From: Nocardioides marmotae
Lineage (GTDB): Bacteria > Actinomycetota > Actinomycetes > Propionibacteriales > Nocardioidaceae
DNA length: 64,000 bases
Assembly: GCF_013177455.1 (NCBI RefSeq)
Contig: NZ_CP053660.1
Span: 496,001-560,000 of the forward strand
Direction of reading: 5' to 3'
The stretch's first letter is position 1. Each line of letters opens with the position of its first letter. Both the position numbers and the translations under genes were made by a program. The notes under the pieces were generated by a model, which saw only the letters and a program-made list of their open reading frames with translations, was not told the DNA's origin and ran no database searches. This document shows positions 49,033 through 57,747 of this stretch, piece after piece.

Positions 49033-50178
49033 ATGAAGCTGGGCATGGGATTCCTCTTCCAGAACTACACCGACTGGGAGCGCTTCGAAGCGCTGGAGCG
49101 CGGCGAGGAGGTGGGCCCTCCGCAGAAGCCTGACGCGGAGATCATGGCCGAGCAGTTCGCGCTCGCGGACCTTGTCGAGCCGCTCGGGTGGGACTCGATC
49201 TGGGCCTTCGAGCAGCACGCCCAGCCCTACCTCATGCAGCCCAACCCGCTGGCCTTCCTGATGCGCGCCGCCGCTCGCACCAAGAAGATCGACGTGGGCA
49301 CCATGCTGGTCGTGCTGCCGTGGTGGAACCCCATCCGCCTGGCCGAGGACCTCGCCTACCTGCAGCACGTGCTGGGCCCGGGGCGTGAGATCTACTTCGG
49401 CGTGGGTCGGGGCCTGGCTCGCCGCAACTTCAAGTCGATGGGCATTGACCCGGACGAGGCCCGCGGTCGCTTCAACGAGGTCTTCGAGATCGTCAAGAAG
49501 GCGTTCACCGAGGAGATGTTCAGCTACGAGGGCGAGTACTACTCCTACAAGGACGTCTCCATCCGTCCGGCGCCGTTGAGCCCGAACCCCCTGCTGAACC
49601 CGCTGGGCGGCTACACCTCGGAGCCGAGCCTGATCGAGCTCGCGAAGCGTGGCTTCCACCCGCTGACCACGCCCAACAAGACGCGTGAGTCCTACGAGGA
49701 GGAGATGGGGCGGTTCAACGCGATCCGCATCGAGAACGGGCACGGTCCGGCCAACGGCCCGGTCCTGCAGGTCATGACCTTCTGCGCGGAGTCCGAGGCG
49801 GAGGCGAAGGAGGCCTGCGAGCAGTGGTTCTACGAGAACGCCAACGCGACCAACCACGCCTACGAGATCGGCACGGAGAACTTCGGCTCGGCCAAGGGCT
49901 TCGAGGCCTACAAGTCCGCCGAGGGCTCCGACTTCGGCGACGGCACCCCGGAGTCGACCATCCAGACCCTGCTCACCAAGTTCTTCCGCGATGCCGTCTG
50001 GGGGACCCCGCAGATGTGCGCCGAGCGCATCATCGAGCTCGAGGAGCAGTTCGGCCTCTCGCAGCTGGTCAACGTCACCTCGTTCGGCACCATGCCGGCG
50101 GAGCGGAGCGAGAAGAGCATGCGTCTGTTCGCCGAACAGGTGATGCCGAAGATCCAGCACCTCCGCGACGAGAACTAG
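49033..50178 (+). CDS. LLM-class flavin-dependent oxidoreductase
   Basis: A 381-residue luciferase-like TIM-barrel enzyme: MKLGMGFLFQNYTDW start, WAFEQHAQPYL near residue 58, GTMLVVLPWWNPIRLAEDLA near residue 95, and YFGVGRGLARRNF near residue 124. Family members are FMNH2- or F420-dependent monooxygenases, including type II Baeyer-Villiger enzymes. It lies between P450 and ferredoxin. The flavin reductase at 21803 could supply FMNH2; the pairing is inference. Confidence 0.9.
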   Translation: MKLGMGFLFQNYTDWERFEALERGEEVGPPQKPDAEIMAEQFALADLVEPLGWDSIWAFEQHAQPYLMQPNPLAFLMRAAARTKKIDVGTMLVVLPWWNPIRLAEDLAYLQHVLGPGREIYFGVGRGLARRNFKSMGIDPDEARGRFNEVFEIVKKAFTEEMFSYEGEYYSYKDVSIRPAPLSPNPLLNPLGGYTSEPSLIELAKRGFHPLTTPNKTRESYEEEMGRFNAIRIENGHGPANGPVLQVMTFCAESEAEAKEACEQWFYENANATNHAYEIGTENFGSAKGFEAYKSAEGSDFGDGTPESTIQTLLTKFFRDAVWGTPQMCAERIIELEEQFGLSQLVNVTSFGTMPAERSEKSMRLFAEQVMPKIQHLRDEN

Positions 50179-50190
50179 CAGGTCCGCGGC

Positions 50191-50385
50191 ATGAGGGTGC
50201 TGGTCGACACGGGCCGTTGCGAGGGCTACGGCATCTGCGTGAAGTACGCCCCGGAGGTCTTCTCCCTCGGCGACGACGACGACTGGGTGCAGCTCCTGGT
50301 CGAGGAGCCGGCGGGCCCGGTGGCCGAGAAGGCCGTCAAGGCGGCGAAGGAGTGCCCCATGGGGGCGCTGACGGTCGAGGACTAA
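50191..50385 (+). CDS. Ferredoxin, 3Fe-4S type
   Basis: A 64-residue ferredoxin with RCEGYGIC (Cys 10, Cys 16) and ECPMGAL (Cys 55), the third 3Fe-4S ferredoxin of the island. It starts at ATG 50191, 12 bases after the LLM gene, and is probably the partner of the 47746 P450. The aspartate-rich GDDDDWVQLL stretch is typical of P450 ferredoxins. Confidence 0.92.
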   Translation: MRVLVDTGRCEGYGICVKYAPEVFSLGDDDDWVQLLVEEPAGPVAEKAVKAAKECPMGALTVED

Positions 50386-50407
50386 CACCATCCACACAGG
50401 AGCAGCC

Positions 50408-51856
50408 ATGTCCACAGGGATCATGCACCACGGGGTCTACCGAGGAGCCGCCGAGCACCCCGCCGCCGGAGGTGGCGAGTTCGCCGTCACCGACCCCGGC
50501 ACGGGCGAGGTCGTCGGCTTCGTGGCGGACGGGCAGCCCGAGGACGCCGTGGCCGCCGTCGAGGCGGCCGCGGCCGCCTTCCCGGCGTGGGCGGCGACGG
50601 CGCCCCGGCAGCGTTCGGAGGTCCTGCGTCGGGCCTTCGACCTGATGACCGCGGAGACCGACGAGCTGGCGCGGATCATCTCCCTCGAGAACGGCAAGCC
50701 GCTCGCCGACTCCCGGGGCGAGGTCGCCTACGCCGCCGAGTTCTTCCGGTGGTTCTCCGAGGAGGCGGTCCGCTCCGACGGTGACTTCGCCGAGGCGCCT
50801 GCGGGTGGCACCCGTGCCATCGTCACCACGCGTCCGGTCGGCATCGCTGCGCTCGTGGCGCCGTGGAACTTCCCCGCGGCCATGTTCACCCGCAAGATCG
50901 CACCCGCCCTCGCCGCGGGCTGCCCGGTGCTGCTCAAGCCTGCCTCGGAGACGCCGCTGACGGCCCTGGCGCTGGCCGACCTGCTCACTCGGGCCGGGGC
51001 CCCGGCCGGCGTGGTCAACGTCGTGACGACCCTCAAGGCCGGCTCCGTCGTGGGCACGTGGCTCGCGGACGACCGGGTCCGCAAGGTCTCGTTCACCGGC
51101 TCCACCGCCGTCGGCCGCAGGTTGCTCGCCCAGGCGGCCGAGAACGTGGTGAACGCGTCCATGGAGCTCGGGGGCAACGCGCCGTTCGTGGTGAACAGGG
51201 ACGCCGATGTCGAGCAGGCCGTCATCGGCGCGATGCAGGCCAAGTTCCGCAACGGGGGGCAGGTCTGCACAGCCGCGAACAGGTTCTACGTCCATGCCGA
51301 CGTGGCGGAGGAGTTCGTGCGGCGGTTCGGCGCCCGCATCGAGGCCCAGAAGGTGGGCCATGCCTTCGCCGATGACACCACGATCGGCCCGATGATCACG
51401 TCGAAGGCCGTGGCGAGCATCGCGAAGCTCGTCGACGACGCGGTGGCGGCCGGCGCGAAGATCAGCCACCAGGCGCCGGTGCCGCGCGGTTCCGTCGGGA
51501 ACTACTTCCCGCCGACCCTGCTCGTCGACGTGCCTTCGGATGCGTCCATCCTGCGTGAGGAGATCTTCGGTCCGGTCGCGCCGGTCGTCACGTGGACCGA
51601 CGAGGATGAGCTCGTGCGCCTGGTGAACGGCACCGAGTACGGCCTCGCCTCGTACGTGTACTCCGGAGACCTCAAGTGGGCGATCAAGTTCGCCGAGAAG
51701 ACCGAGGCAGGCATCGTCGGGGTCAACCGCGGGTTGGTGTCGGACCCGGCCTTCCCCTTCGGTGGTGTGAAGCAGTCTGGGCTCGGGCGCGAGGGTGCAC
51801 GTGCTGGCCTGCGCGAGTTCCAGGAGACCCAGTACTTCAGCGTCGACTGGTCCTAG
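50408..51856 (+). CDS. Aldehyde dehydrogenase
   Basis: A 482-residue aldehyde dehydrogenase. ALVAPWNFPAAMFTRKIAPAL near residue 150, MELGGNAPFVV near residue 255 (Glu) and GGQVCTAANRFYV near residue 288 (catalytic Cys) are in place. The overall pattern is like succinate-semialdehyde or glutarate-semialdehyde dehydrogenases. ATG 50408 follows CAGGAGCAGCC. It would oxidise the aldehyde from the second oxidation unit. Confidence 0.93.
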   Translation: MSTGIMHHGVYRGAAEHPAAGGGEFAVTDPGTGEVVGFVADGQPEDAVAAVEAAAAAFPAWAATAPRQRSEVLRRAFDLMTAETDELARIISLENGKPLADSRGEVAYAAEFFRWFSEEAVRSDGDFAEAPAGGTRAIVTTRPVGIAALVAPWNFPAAMFTRKIAPALAAGCPVLLKPASETPLTALALADLLTRAGAPAGVVNVVTTLKAGSVVGTWLADDRVRKVSFTGSTAVGRRLLAQAAENVVNASMELGGNAPFVVNRDADVEQAVIGAMQAKFRNGGQVCTAANRFYVHADVAEEFVRRFGARIEAQKVGHAFADDTTIGPMITSKAVASIAKLVDDAVAAGAKISHQAPVPRGSVGNYFPPTLLVDVPSDASILREEIFGPVAPVVTWTDEDELVRLVNGTEYGLASYVYSGDLKWAIKFAEKTEAGIVGVNRGLVSDPAFPFGGVKQSGLGREGARAGLREFQETQYFSVDWS

Positions 51857-51920
51857 TCGACGCCTCCCAGCATGCGACGTCCGCGCCGAGAGTGGTGCCG
51901 GTCGATGGAGGTGGCCAGTC

Positions 51921-52481
51921 ATGACCGATGTTCCCGCTCGCCCCGCGTTCCTCGCGCCCAGGGTGGCTAGCGGCGTCGGTTATGTCGGGGGCGACACCGT
52001 GCCCCTCGACCCCCTGCTCGACCCCCTCGCCACGGTCGAGGTCGCCTTCGCGCTCGGCCGCGATCTCGACGCCGGGGAGTTGGGCCTGGGGCAGGTCCGC
52101 CGCGCTGTGCGCTACCTCGCCGTCGCACTGTGCGCGAGCGGTGCGGGCACCGAAGCGTCGCCTGCGGACTTCGTCGTCGGGCCCCGGCGCCTCGCGCTCG
52201 ATGCGGTGTCGGTCGACGGAGCCCGGGCCACGATCCGGGTGGACGGCTCTGCGCAGCACGGCATGGTCGGCCGGGACGCGGTGCTCGCGCTCCAGGCGCT
52301 CGCGCAGCAGTGCAGCGACGCGGGCCAGCCGCTTCGCGCCGGCGACGTCGTCCTGTCCGGCGGGCCGGTCCCGGCCTGCCGCATCACACCCGGCGCGCAC
52401 ATCGTCGGGGAGATCGACGGTCTGGGGCGGGTGGCTGCGACGTTCGCCGACCCGATGGCCGCGAGCACCCGAGCGAGCTGA
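51921..52481 (+). CDS. Truncated 2-keto-4-pentenoate hydratase-like protein
   Basis: A 186-residue protein resembling only the C-terminal part of MhpD-type hydratases (about 260 residues). GDVVLSGGPVPACRITPGAHIVGEI-like sequence near residue 140 is the family's late beta-strand, and PLDPLLDPLATVEVAFALGRDL resembles the middle. The N-terminal third is missing. GGAGG precedes ATG 51921. It may be a decaying or re-purposed gene at the end of the second oxidation unit. The mftR gene is convergent 60 bases away. Confidence 0.65.
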   Translation: MTDVPARPAFLAPRVASGVGYVGGDTVPLDPLLDPLATVEVAFALGRDLDAGELGLGQVRRAVRYLAVALCASGAGTEASPADFVVGPRRLALDAVSVDGARATIRVDGSAQHGMVGRDAVLALQALAQQCSDAGQPLRAGDVVLSGGPVPACRITPGAHIVGEIDGLGRVAATFADPMAASTRAS

Positions 52482-52541
52482 GCCCCGACCGCACCGCTCC
52501 GCCGGGGTGCCTCCAGCACGTCCTGCGGGGCGGCGCCCTCG

Positions 52542-53135
52542 TCACTGCTGGAGAGCGAAGGTGTCGCCGAGCGCGTCGAAAACGTGGTGGAAGAGCTGCT
52601 CGAGGTCGTGCTCGGGGTGCCTGAGCCACTGCTCGTAGGCAGAGATGGACAGCGCCAGGCTGACCCGCCCAGCGGTGGCGGGCACGGTGTCGGTCGGATG
52701 CTCGCCGCGTCGTTCGGCGACGAACCGGGCAATGACGTCGCGCCACGCGGCGTACCGCAGCTCGGAGTGCCCGAGCAGCGCCGGTGTCGAGAGCAGCAGC
52801 GTCATCCGACGACGGTGCTGGGGGACTGCCGCGGCGGGCAGCCGGTTGAACGCGATGATCGCCTGCTGGATGGTGGTGGCGATCGGGCCGGACGCAGGCG
52901 CTTGCTGGAAGTACTTCTCGAAGTCGGCCAGGCCTTGGTCGAACTGCCCCCACAGGATGTCGTTCTTGGAGGGGTAGTAGCGGAACAGGGTGCGGCGACC
53001 CACGCCGACGGCGGCGGCGATGTCGTCCATCGTGGTGGTCTCGAAGCCCCGGTCCTCGAAGAGCGCGAACGCGGCCTCCTCGATCGCGGCATGCGTCGTC
53101 ACCGGGGGACGACCCAACGCACCGCGAGTGCTCAC
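52542..53135 (-). CDS. mftR: MftR, TetR-family regulator of mycofactocin genes
   Basis: A 197-residue TetR protein: helix-turn-helix AAFALFEDRGFETTTMDDIAAAVGVGRRTLFRYYPSKNDILW-type sequence (residues about 18-60) and a C-terminal end SAYEQWLRHPEHDLEQLFHHVFDALG. It is divergent from mftA, its normal position in mycofactocin clusters. Mycobacterial MftR represses the locus and is relieved by long-chain acyl-CoA. The likely operator is the palindrome at 53187-53202. The fit with an island of acyl-CoA metabolism is good. Confidence 0.92.
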   Translation of the reverse strand: MSTRGALGRPPVTTHAAIEEAAFALFEDRGFETTTMDDIAAAVGVGRRTLFRYYPSKNDILWGQFDQGLADFEKYFQQAPASGPIATTIQQAIIAFNRLPAAAVPQHRRRMTLLLSTPALLGHSELRYAAWRDVIARFVAERRGEHPTDTVPATAGRVSLALSISAYEQWLRHPEHDLEQLFHHVFDALGDTFALQQ

Positions 53136-53177
53136 GGCGGGAACGTAGCAGGCGGCACTCTTGATTTAAGGCGCTGA

Positions 53178-53213
53178 GTGCCATTAGTGTGCTGCAGCAC
53201 ACACACTTTGGCA
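53178..53213. promoter_or_regulatory. Palindromic operator between mftR and mftA
   Basis: GTGTGCTGCAGCACAC (53187-53202) is a perfect 16-bp palindrome. It is nested in an outer inverted repeat TGCCA (53178-53182) / TGGCA (53209-53213). Its place in the divergent mftR-mftA gap makes it the best MftR site. It is unrelated to the CAAAC-N4-GTTTG element. Confidence 0.75.
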
Positions 53214-53243
53214 TCCAGTGCCGTAACTAAGGAGATCGCCACC

Positions 53244-53354
53244 ATGGGCCCCCACGAGCAGACCGCCGCGCACGACATCGAGCCCGACACCGCCATCACC
53301 GCTGAGGACCTCATCGAAGAGGTCTCCATCGACGGCATGTGCGGCGTCTACTGA
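53244..53354 (+). CDS. mftA: MftA, mycofactocin precursor peptide
   Basis: A 36-residue peptide. Its C-terminal IDGMCGVY, where the terminal Val-Tyr pair becomes the cofactor core, is the hallmark of MftA. The leader contains the charged ITAEDLIEEVSIDG segment recognised by MftB. AAGGAG lies 11 bases before ATG 53244. It is followed two bases later by mftB. MftC decarboxylates and cross-links the C-terminal residues, MftE releases the dipeptide, and MftD and MftF finish the glycosylated cofactor. Confidence 0.96.
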   Translation: MGPHEQTAAHDIEPDTAITAEDLIEEVSIDGMCGVY

Positions 53355-53356
53355 CG

Positions 53357-53641
53357 ATGACCGTGATGCTCGACGAGGCCTGGAGCCTGTCACCCGTGGT
53401 CGCCCTGCGGCCGGAGCCGTTCGGGGCGCTGGCCTACCACTTCGGCAACCGGAAGCTGACGTTCCTCAAGACGCCGGCGCTGGTGGCCGTGGTCACGGGC
53501 CTCGCCGAGCACGCCGACGTGCGGTCCGCGCTGACGGCGGCCGGCGTCCCGGAGACCCAGCACGAGGCGTACGCCGGCGCGCTGAGCGGGCTCGCTGCGA
53601 CCGACATGATCCGTCCCCGATCCGAGGAGGCCGTGGCATGA
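53357..53641 (+). CDS. mftB: MftB, peptide chaperone
   Basis: A 94-residue RiPP recognition element protein that binds the MftA leader and presents it to MftC. WSLSPVVALRPEPFGALAYHFGNRKLTFLKTPAL is the characteristic PqqD-like winged-helix region (residues about 8-41). ATG 53357 is two bases after the mftA stop, and its own stop overlaps mftC by four bases. Confidence 0.94.
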   Translation: MTVMLDEAWSLSPVVALRPEPFGALAYHFGNRKLTFLKTPALVAVVTGLAEHADVRSALTAAGVPETQHEAYAGALSGLAATDMIRPRSEEAVA

Positions 53642-54897
53642 CCGCGATCCTGGACGACACGAGCAGACCCCTCCCGCTGGTGCAGCAGTTCGAGCGAGGG
53701 CTGGACGCGCCGGTCTGCCTGACGTGGGAGTTGACGTACGCCTGCAACCTGGCGTGTGCGCACTGCCTCTCGAGCAGCGGCCGGCGCGATCCACGGGAGC
53801 TGACGACCCAGCAGTGCGAGGCGGTGATCGACGAGCTGCAGCGGATGCAGGTCTTCTATGTCAACGTCGGTGGCGGGGAGCCCACGATCCGCCCGGACTT
53901 CTGGCACCTCCTCGACTACGCTGTCGACCACCAGGTCGGGGTGAAGTTCTCGACCAACGGCGTGCGGCTCAACGCGGAGCGGGCCCGTCAGCTGGCGGCC
54001 ACCGACTACGTGGACGTCCAGATCTCCCTGGACGGTGCCACCGCGGAGGTCAACGACTACGTCCGAGGCCCGGGCTCCTTCGACACCGCGGTGCGGGCGC
54101 TGGAGAACCTCGCCGACGCCGGGTTCAAGGACGCGAAGGTGTCGGTGGTGTGCACGCGGCACAACATCGACCAGCTCGACGAGTTCCACGCGCTGACCGA
54201 GCGGTACGGCGCGACGCTGCGACTGACCCGACTGCGCCCGTCGGGTCGGGGCGCGGACGTCTGGGACGACCTGCACCCTCTGCCGGCCCAGCAACGACAG
54301 CTGTACGACTGGCTGGTGACGCACGGGGACCGGGTGCTGACCGGTGACTCGTTCTTCCACCTGTCGGCGTTCGGGGGGGCGCTGCCCGGGCTCAACCTGT
54401 GTGGTGCTGGGCGCGTGGTGTGCCTGATCGACCCGGTCGGGGACGTCTACGCCTGCCCCTTCGCGATCCACGAGCAGTTCCTGGCCGGCAACGTCCGCAG
54501 TGACGGAGGTTTCCAGCGGGTCTGGCAGGAGTCGGCGCTGTTCACCGAGCTGCGGTCGCCGCAGACCGGCGGAGCGTGTGCCTCGTGCTCCTTCTACGAC
54601 TCCTGCCGCGGCGGCTGCATGGCCGCGAAGTTCTTCACCGGGCTGCCGCTGGACGGCCCGGACCCCGAGTGCGTGCAGGGCTACGGCGAGACGGCGCTGG
54701 CGGGTCAGCGCACCGTCCCCGCCGCGAGCCAGGACCACTCGCGCCGCACGCCGGGCCGCAACGAGCCGGTGCTGCTGCAGCTGTCGCGTCGTCCCGCCGG
54801 CACACCCGCGGTGAGCGCGCCCCCGGTCGCGGCCTGCGCCGAGAACCCCCTGGCCGGGTTCACCCCTGAGTCGCTCGTGCGAGGAGAGTCGCTGTGA
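53638..54897 (+). CDS. mftC: MftC, radical SAM/SPASM maturase
   Basis: A 419-residue radical SAM enzyme. The 4Fe-4S binding motif CNLACAHC lies near residue 37, then GGGEPTIRPDFWHLLDYAV and IHEQFLAGNVRSDGGFQ. The C-terminal SPASM cluster ligands include CASCSFYDSCRGGC near residue 310. It oxidatively decarboxylates the MftA Tyr and forms the C-C link to Val. The C-terminus has a long tail after the SPASM domain, normal for MftC. Overlaps mftD by four bases. Confidence 0.96.
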   Translation: MTAILDDTSRPLPLVQQFERGLDAPVCLTWELTYACNLACAHCLSSSGRRDPRELTTQQCEAVIDELQRMQVFYVNVGGGEPTIRPDFWHLLDYAVDHQVGVKFSTNGVRLNAERARQLAATDYVDVQISLDGATAEVNDYVRGPGSFDTAVRALENLADAGFKDAKVSVVCTRHNIDQLDEFHALTERYGATLRLTRLRPSGRGADVWDDLHPLPAQQRQLYDWLVTHGDRVLTGDSFFHLSAFGGALPGLNLCGAGRVVCLIDPVGDVYACPFAIHEQFLAGNVRSDGGFQRVWQESALFTELRSPQTGGACASCSFYDSCRGGCMAAKFFTGLPLDGPDPECVQGYGETALAGQRTVPAASQDHSRRTPGRNEPVLLQLSRRPAGTPAVSAPPVAACAENPLAGFTPESLVRGESL

Positions 54898-56180
54898 AGA
54901 TCGAGAACCCCTGGAAGCCGAACCCCTGGTTCGAGTCGGTGGCCGTGGCCCAGGAGCGGGCCCGCAGGCGGCTGCCGAAGCCTGTGTACGGCGCACTGGT
55001 GGCCGGCTCCGAGCGCGGTCAGTCGGCCGCCGACAACCAGGCGGCGTTCGCCGAGCTCGGTGTCTCGCCGCACGTCGCAGGGAACCCGCCCGAGCGGTCG
55101 TTGGCCACCCGCGTACTGGGACAGGAGGTAGCGCTGCCCGTCCTGATCTCGCCCACGGGCGTGCAGGCGGTGCACCCCGATGGCGAGGTCGCCGTGGCGC
55201 GCGCTGCCGCGAACCGCGGCACCCTGATGGGCTTGAGCAACTTCGCGTCCAAGCCGGTCGAGGACGTCGTCGCCGCGAATCCTCGGACGCTGTTCCAGAT
55301 GTACTGGACCGGCGACCGCGACGTGATGGTCGAGCGGATGGAGCGCGCCAAGGCCGCCGGTGTGATCGGGTTGATCGCCACCACCGACTGGTCCTTCTCG
55401 GTCGGCCGCGACTGGGGCAGCCCCGAGATTCCCGAGAAGCTCGACCTCAAGGCCAGGCTGCGCAACGCTCCGCACGTGGTCCGCCGACCCCGCTGGGCCT
55501 GGCAGTTCGCCCGGGCCGGCGTGCCGGACCTGACCGCGCCCAACCTCGCCCGGCGAGGTGAGGAGCCGCCCACCGCCGCGCCCGGTGGGGAGACCCCGGC
55601 GAAGCCGGCGCACGGTCCCGCCCCGACGTTCTTCGGCGCTTACTACGAGTGGATGACCACGCCGCCTCCGCAGTGGGAGGACATCGCCTGGATGCGCCAG
55701 CAGTGGGCTCAGCTCGGCGGCGGCCCGTTCCTGCTCAAGGGCGTGTCCCGAGTCGACGACGCGCTCCGCGCGGTCGATGCCGGGGTTGACGCGATCTCGG
55801 TGTCCAACCACGGCGGCAACAACCTCGACGGCACCCCGGCCGCGATCCGGGTGCTCAAGCCCGTCGCCGACGCCGTCGGCGGTCAGGTCGATGTGCTCCT
55901 CGACGGTGGGATCCGGCGTGGCTCCGACGTCGTCAAGGCCCTCGCGCTGGGCGCCCGCGCGGTCATGATCGGTCGCGCCTACCTGTGGGGGCTGGGTGCG
56001 AACGGCCAGGCCGGCGTCGAGAACGTCCTGGACATCCTCCGGATGGGCATCGACTCCTCGCTGCTCGGGATGGGCGTCGCCGACGTCCGGGACCTGACCC
56101 CCGACGACATCGTCGTCCCCGATGGCTTCCACCGGTCGCTCGGTGTGCCCGCAGCAACACTCGTGGACGCCTCGGCGTGA
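54894..56180 (+). CDS. mftD: MftD, FMN-dependent alpha-hydroxy-acid oxidoreductase-type dehydrogenase
   Basis: A 428-residue FMN TIM-barrel enzyme. AALPVLISPTGVQAVHPDGE-type region near residue 80, DAISVSNHGGNNLDGTPAAI near residue 290 (active His) and LLDGGIRRGSDVVKALALGARAVMIGRAYLWGL near residue 335 (FMN phosphate site). MftD oxidatively deaminates the released dipeptide to the redox-active premycofactocin. GTG 54894 overlaps mftC; a proline-rich insert (residues about 220-245) is usual for MftD. Confidence 0.95.
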   Translation: MKIENPWKPNPWFESVAVAQERARRRLPKPVYGALVAGSERGQSAADNQAAFAELGVSPHVAGNPPERSLATRVLGQEVALPVLISPTGVQAVHPDGEVAVARAAANRGTLMGLSNFASKPVEDVVAANPRTLFQMYWTGDRDVMVERMERAKAAGVIGLIATTDWSFSVGRDWGSPEIPEKLDLKARLRNAPHVVRRPRWAWQFARAGVPDLTAPNLARRGEEPPTAAPGGETPAKPAHGPAPTFFGAYYEWMTTPPPQWEDIAWMRQQWAQLGGGPFLLKGVSRVDDALRAVDAGVDAISVSNHGGNNLDGTPAAIRVLKPVADAVGGQVDVLLDGGIRRGSDVVKALALGARAVMIGRAYLWGLGANGQAGVENVLDILRMGIDSSLLGMGVADVRDLTPDDIVVPDGFHRSLGVPAATLVDASA

Positions 56181-56947
56181 CCACCGGGCTGGCCGCCGCC
56201 GCGTGGCCGACGCTCCCGGACCGGCCACTGGTCCTGGTGCCCGTCGGGTCCACCGAGCAGCACGGGCCACACCTGCCGCTGCACACCGACACCGTCATCG
56301 CGATCGCAGTCGCCGAGCGGGTCGCGCACCGGTTCCGGGCGCGAGCGGCCGAGCCCGAGGTCCTGGTGGCCCCGGCGATCGCCTACGGCGCCAGTGGGGA
56401 GCACCAGGACTTCCCGGGGACCGTCTCCGTGGGGACGCCCGTGCTCACCGCGACGCTGGTGGAGCTGGTTCGGTCGCTCTCGCACTGGGCCGCGGGTGTC
56501 GTGCTGGTCAACGGCCACGGCGGGAACGTGCCCGCCTTGCGCGCCGCGGTCAGCCAGGTGCGTTCTGAGGGCCACCACGCGAGCTGGGTGCCCTGCGGCC
56601 CCGCCGCCGGCGACGCGCACGCCGGCCACGTGGAGACCTCCGTGATGCTCCACCTGGCGCAGCGCGAGGTAGCCATGGACCGAGCCACGGTCGGCAACAC
56701 CCGACCGCTCGGACAGCTCATGCCAGACCTCGTCCGCCACGGGGTCCGTGCCCTGTCTCCCACCGGAGTGCTGGGTGACCCGCGCGGCGCGACGGCGGAG
56801 GCCGGCGCATCGATCCTCGGTGCGATGGTCGACGACGTCTACCGGTGCGTCGGGCACGGTGTCGCCGACGCCGCCGGCAGGCTGGTCCAGCCGGATGCAG
56901 AAGTGCCCGTCGGCCTGGTCGCGGGCGGCCAGAGCGCGGCGGGATGA
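56177..56947 (+). CDS. mftE: MftE, creatininase-family peptidase
   Basis: A 256-residue amidohydrolase that releases the C-terminal dipeptide of modified MftA. VLVPVGSTEQHGPHLPLHTD near residue 18 holds the metal Glu/His ligands, GASGEHQDFPGTVSVG near residue 70 and VNGHGGNVPAL near residue 112 follow, and HAGHVETSVML near residue 155 completes the site. GTG 56177 overlaps mftD (GTGA). Confidence 0.95.
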   Translation: MTTGLAAAAWPTLPDRPLVLVPVGSTEQHGPHLPLHTDTVIAIAVAERVAHRFRARAAEPEVLVAPAIAYGASGEHQDFPGTVSVGTPVLTATLVELVRSLSHWAAGVVLVNGHGGNVPALRAAVSQVRSEGHHASWVPCGPAAGDAHAGHVETSVMLHLAQREVAMDRATVGNTRPLGQLMPDLVRHGVRALSPTGVLGDPRGATAEAGASILGAMVDDVYRCVGHGVADAAGRLVQPDAEVPVGLVAGGQSAAG

Positions 56948-57747
56948 CCGGCGGAGGGCCGACGCGGGTAGCGCTGGTCACGGGAGCAGCACGCGGCATC
57001 GGCGCGGCGACCGTGCGGGCGCTGGGCGACCAGGGCTACGGCGTGACCGCGGTGGACATCTGCGCCGGGGACCAGAGCCCGCCCGGCCTCAGGTACCCGC
57101 TGGCATCCGCCGACGAGCTGGCGTCGGCGGCGGCGCAGGGCGGGGAGCACGTGCTGGCCGTGCAGGCCGACGTCCGCGACGCCGAGGCGCTCGAGCGCGC
57201 CGTCGCGGCCACCGTGGAGAGGTTCGGCCGGCTCGACGCCGTCGTCGCTGCCGCCGGGGTCGTCGTGGGCGGGCAACCGCAGTGGGAGACGCCGACCGAG
57301 CACCTGCGCACCCTCATGGACATCAACGTCCTCGGCGTGTGGAACACCGCCAGCGCGGCGGTCCCCGTCATGCTGTCGGGCCCGGACCCCTCCCGGTGCC
57401 GCTTCGTCGCGGTCGCGTCAGCGGCGGGGGAGAGGGGGCTGTTCCGCTTGGCGGGCTACACCGCGAGCAAGCACGCGGTGGTCGGCATCGTCCGCGGTCT
57501 GGCCGCGGACCTCGTGGGCACCGGTGCGACCGCGGTCGCGGTCGCGCCGGGCTCGACCCGGACGGCGATGCTGGCAGGGACCGCCGACCTCTATGGCACC
57601 ACTGCTGACGCGCTGGCCCATCACCAGGGGATCCGCCGGCTGATCGAGCCCGAGGAGGTGGCCGAGGTGATCGTCCTGTGCTGCTCGCCCGTGGGGGCCG
57701 TCCTCAACGGATCGGTGGTCCGGGCCGATGGGGGGTTCGCCGGATGA
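56944..57747 (+). CDS. Mycofactocin-dependent SDR in the mft operon
   Basis: A 267-residue SDR of the group that travels with mft genes: RVALVTGAARGIGAATVRALGDQG start, the extra DICAGDQSPPGLRYPLASADEL segment after beta-2, and the catalytic GYTASKHAVVGIVRGLA near residue 165. ATG 56944 overlaps mftE and its stop overlaps mftF. It resembles known mycofactocin-dependent dehydrogenases and is likely a client of the cofactor. Note that no GMC-family MftG is seen between mftE and mftF; this SDR takes that slot. Confidence 0.92.
   Translation: MTGGGPTRVALVTGAARGIGAATVRALGDQGYGVTAVDICAGDQSPPGLRYPLASADELASAAAQGGEHVLAVQADVRDAEALERAVAATVERFGRLDAVVAAAGVVVGGQPQWETPTEHLRTLMDINVLGVWNTASAAVPVMLSGPDPSRCRFVAVASAAGERGLFRLAGYTASKHAVVGIVRGLAADLVGTGATAVAVAPGSTRTAMLAGTADLYGTTADALAHHQGIRRLIEPEEVAEVIVLCCSPVGAVLNGSVVRADGGFAG

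Noticed and set aside
47431..50424. 997-residue open frame on the minus strand
   Set aside because: Lies antisense to the P450, LLM oxidoreductase and ferredoxin genes, all of which have clear motifs; composition is that of a shadow frame.
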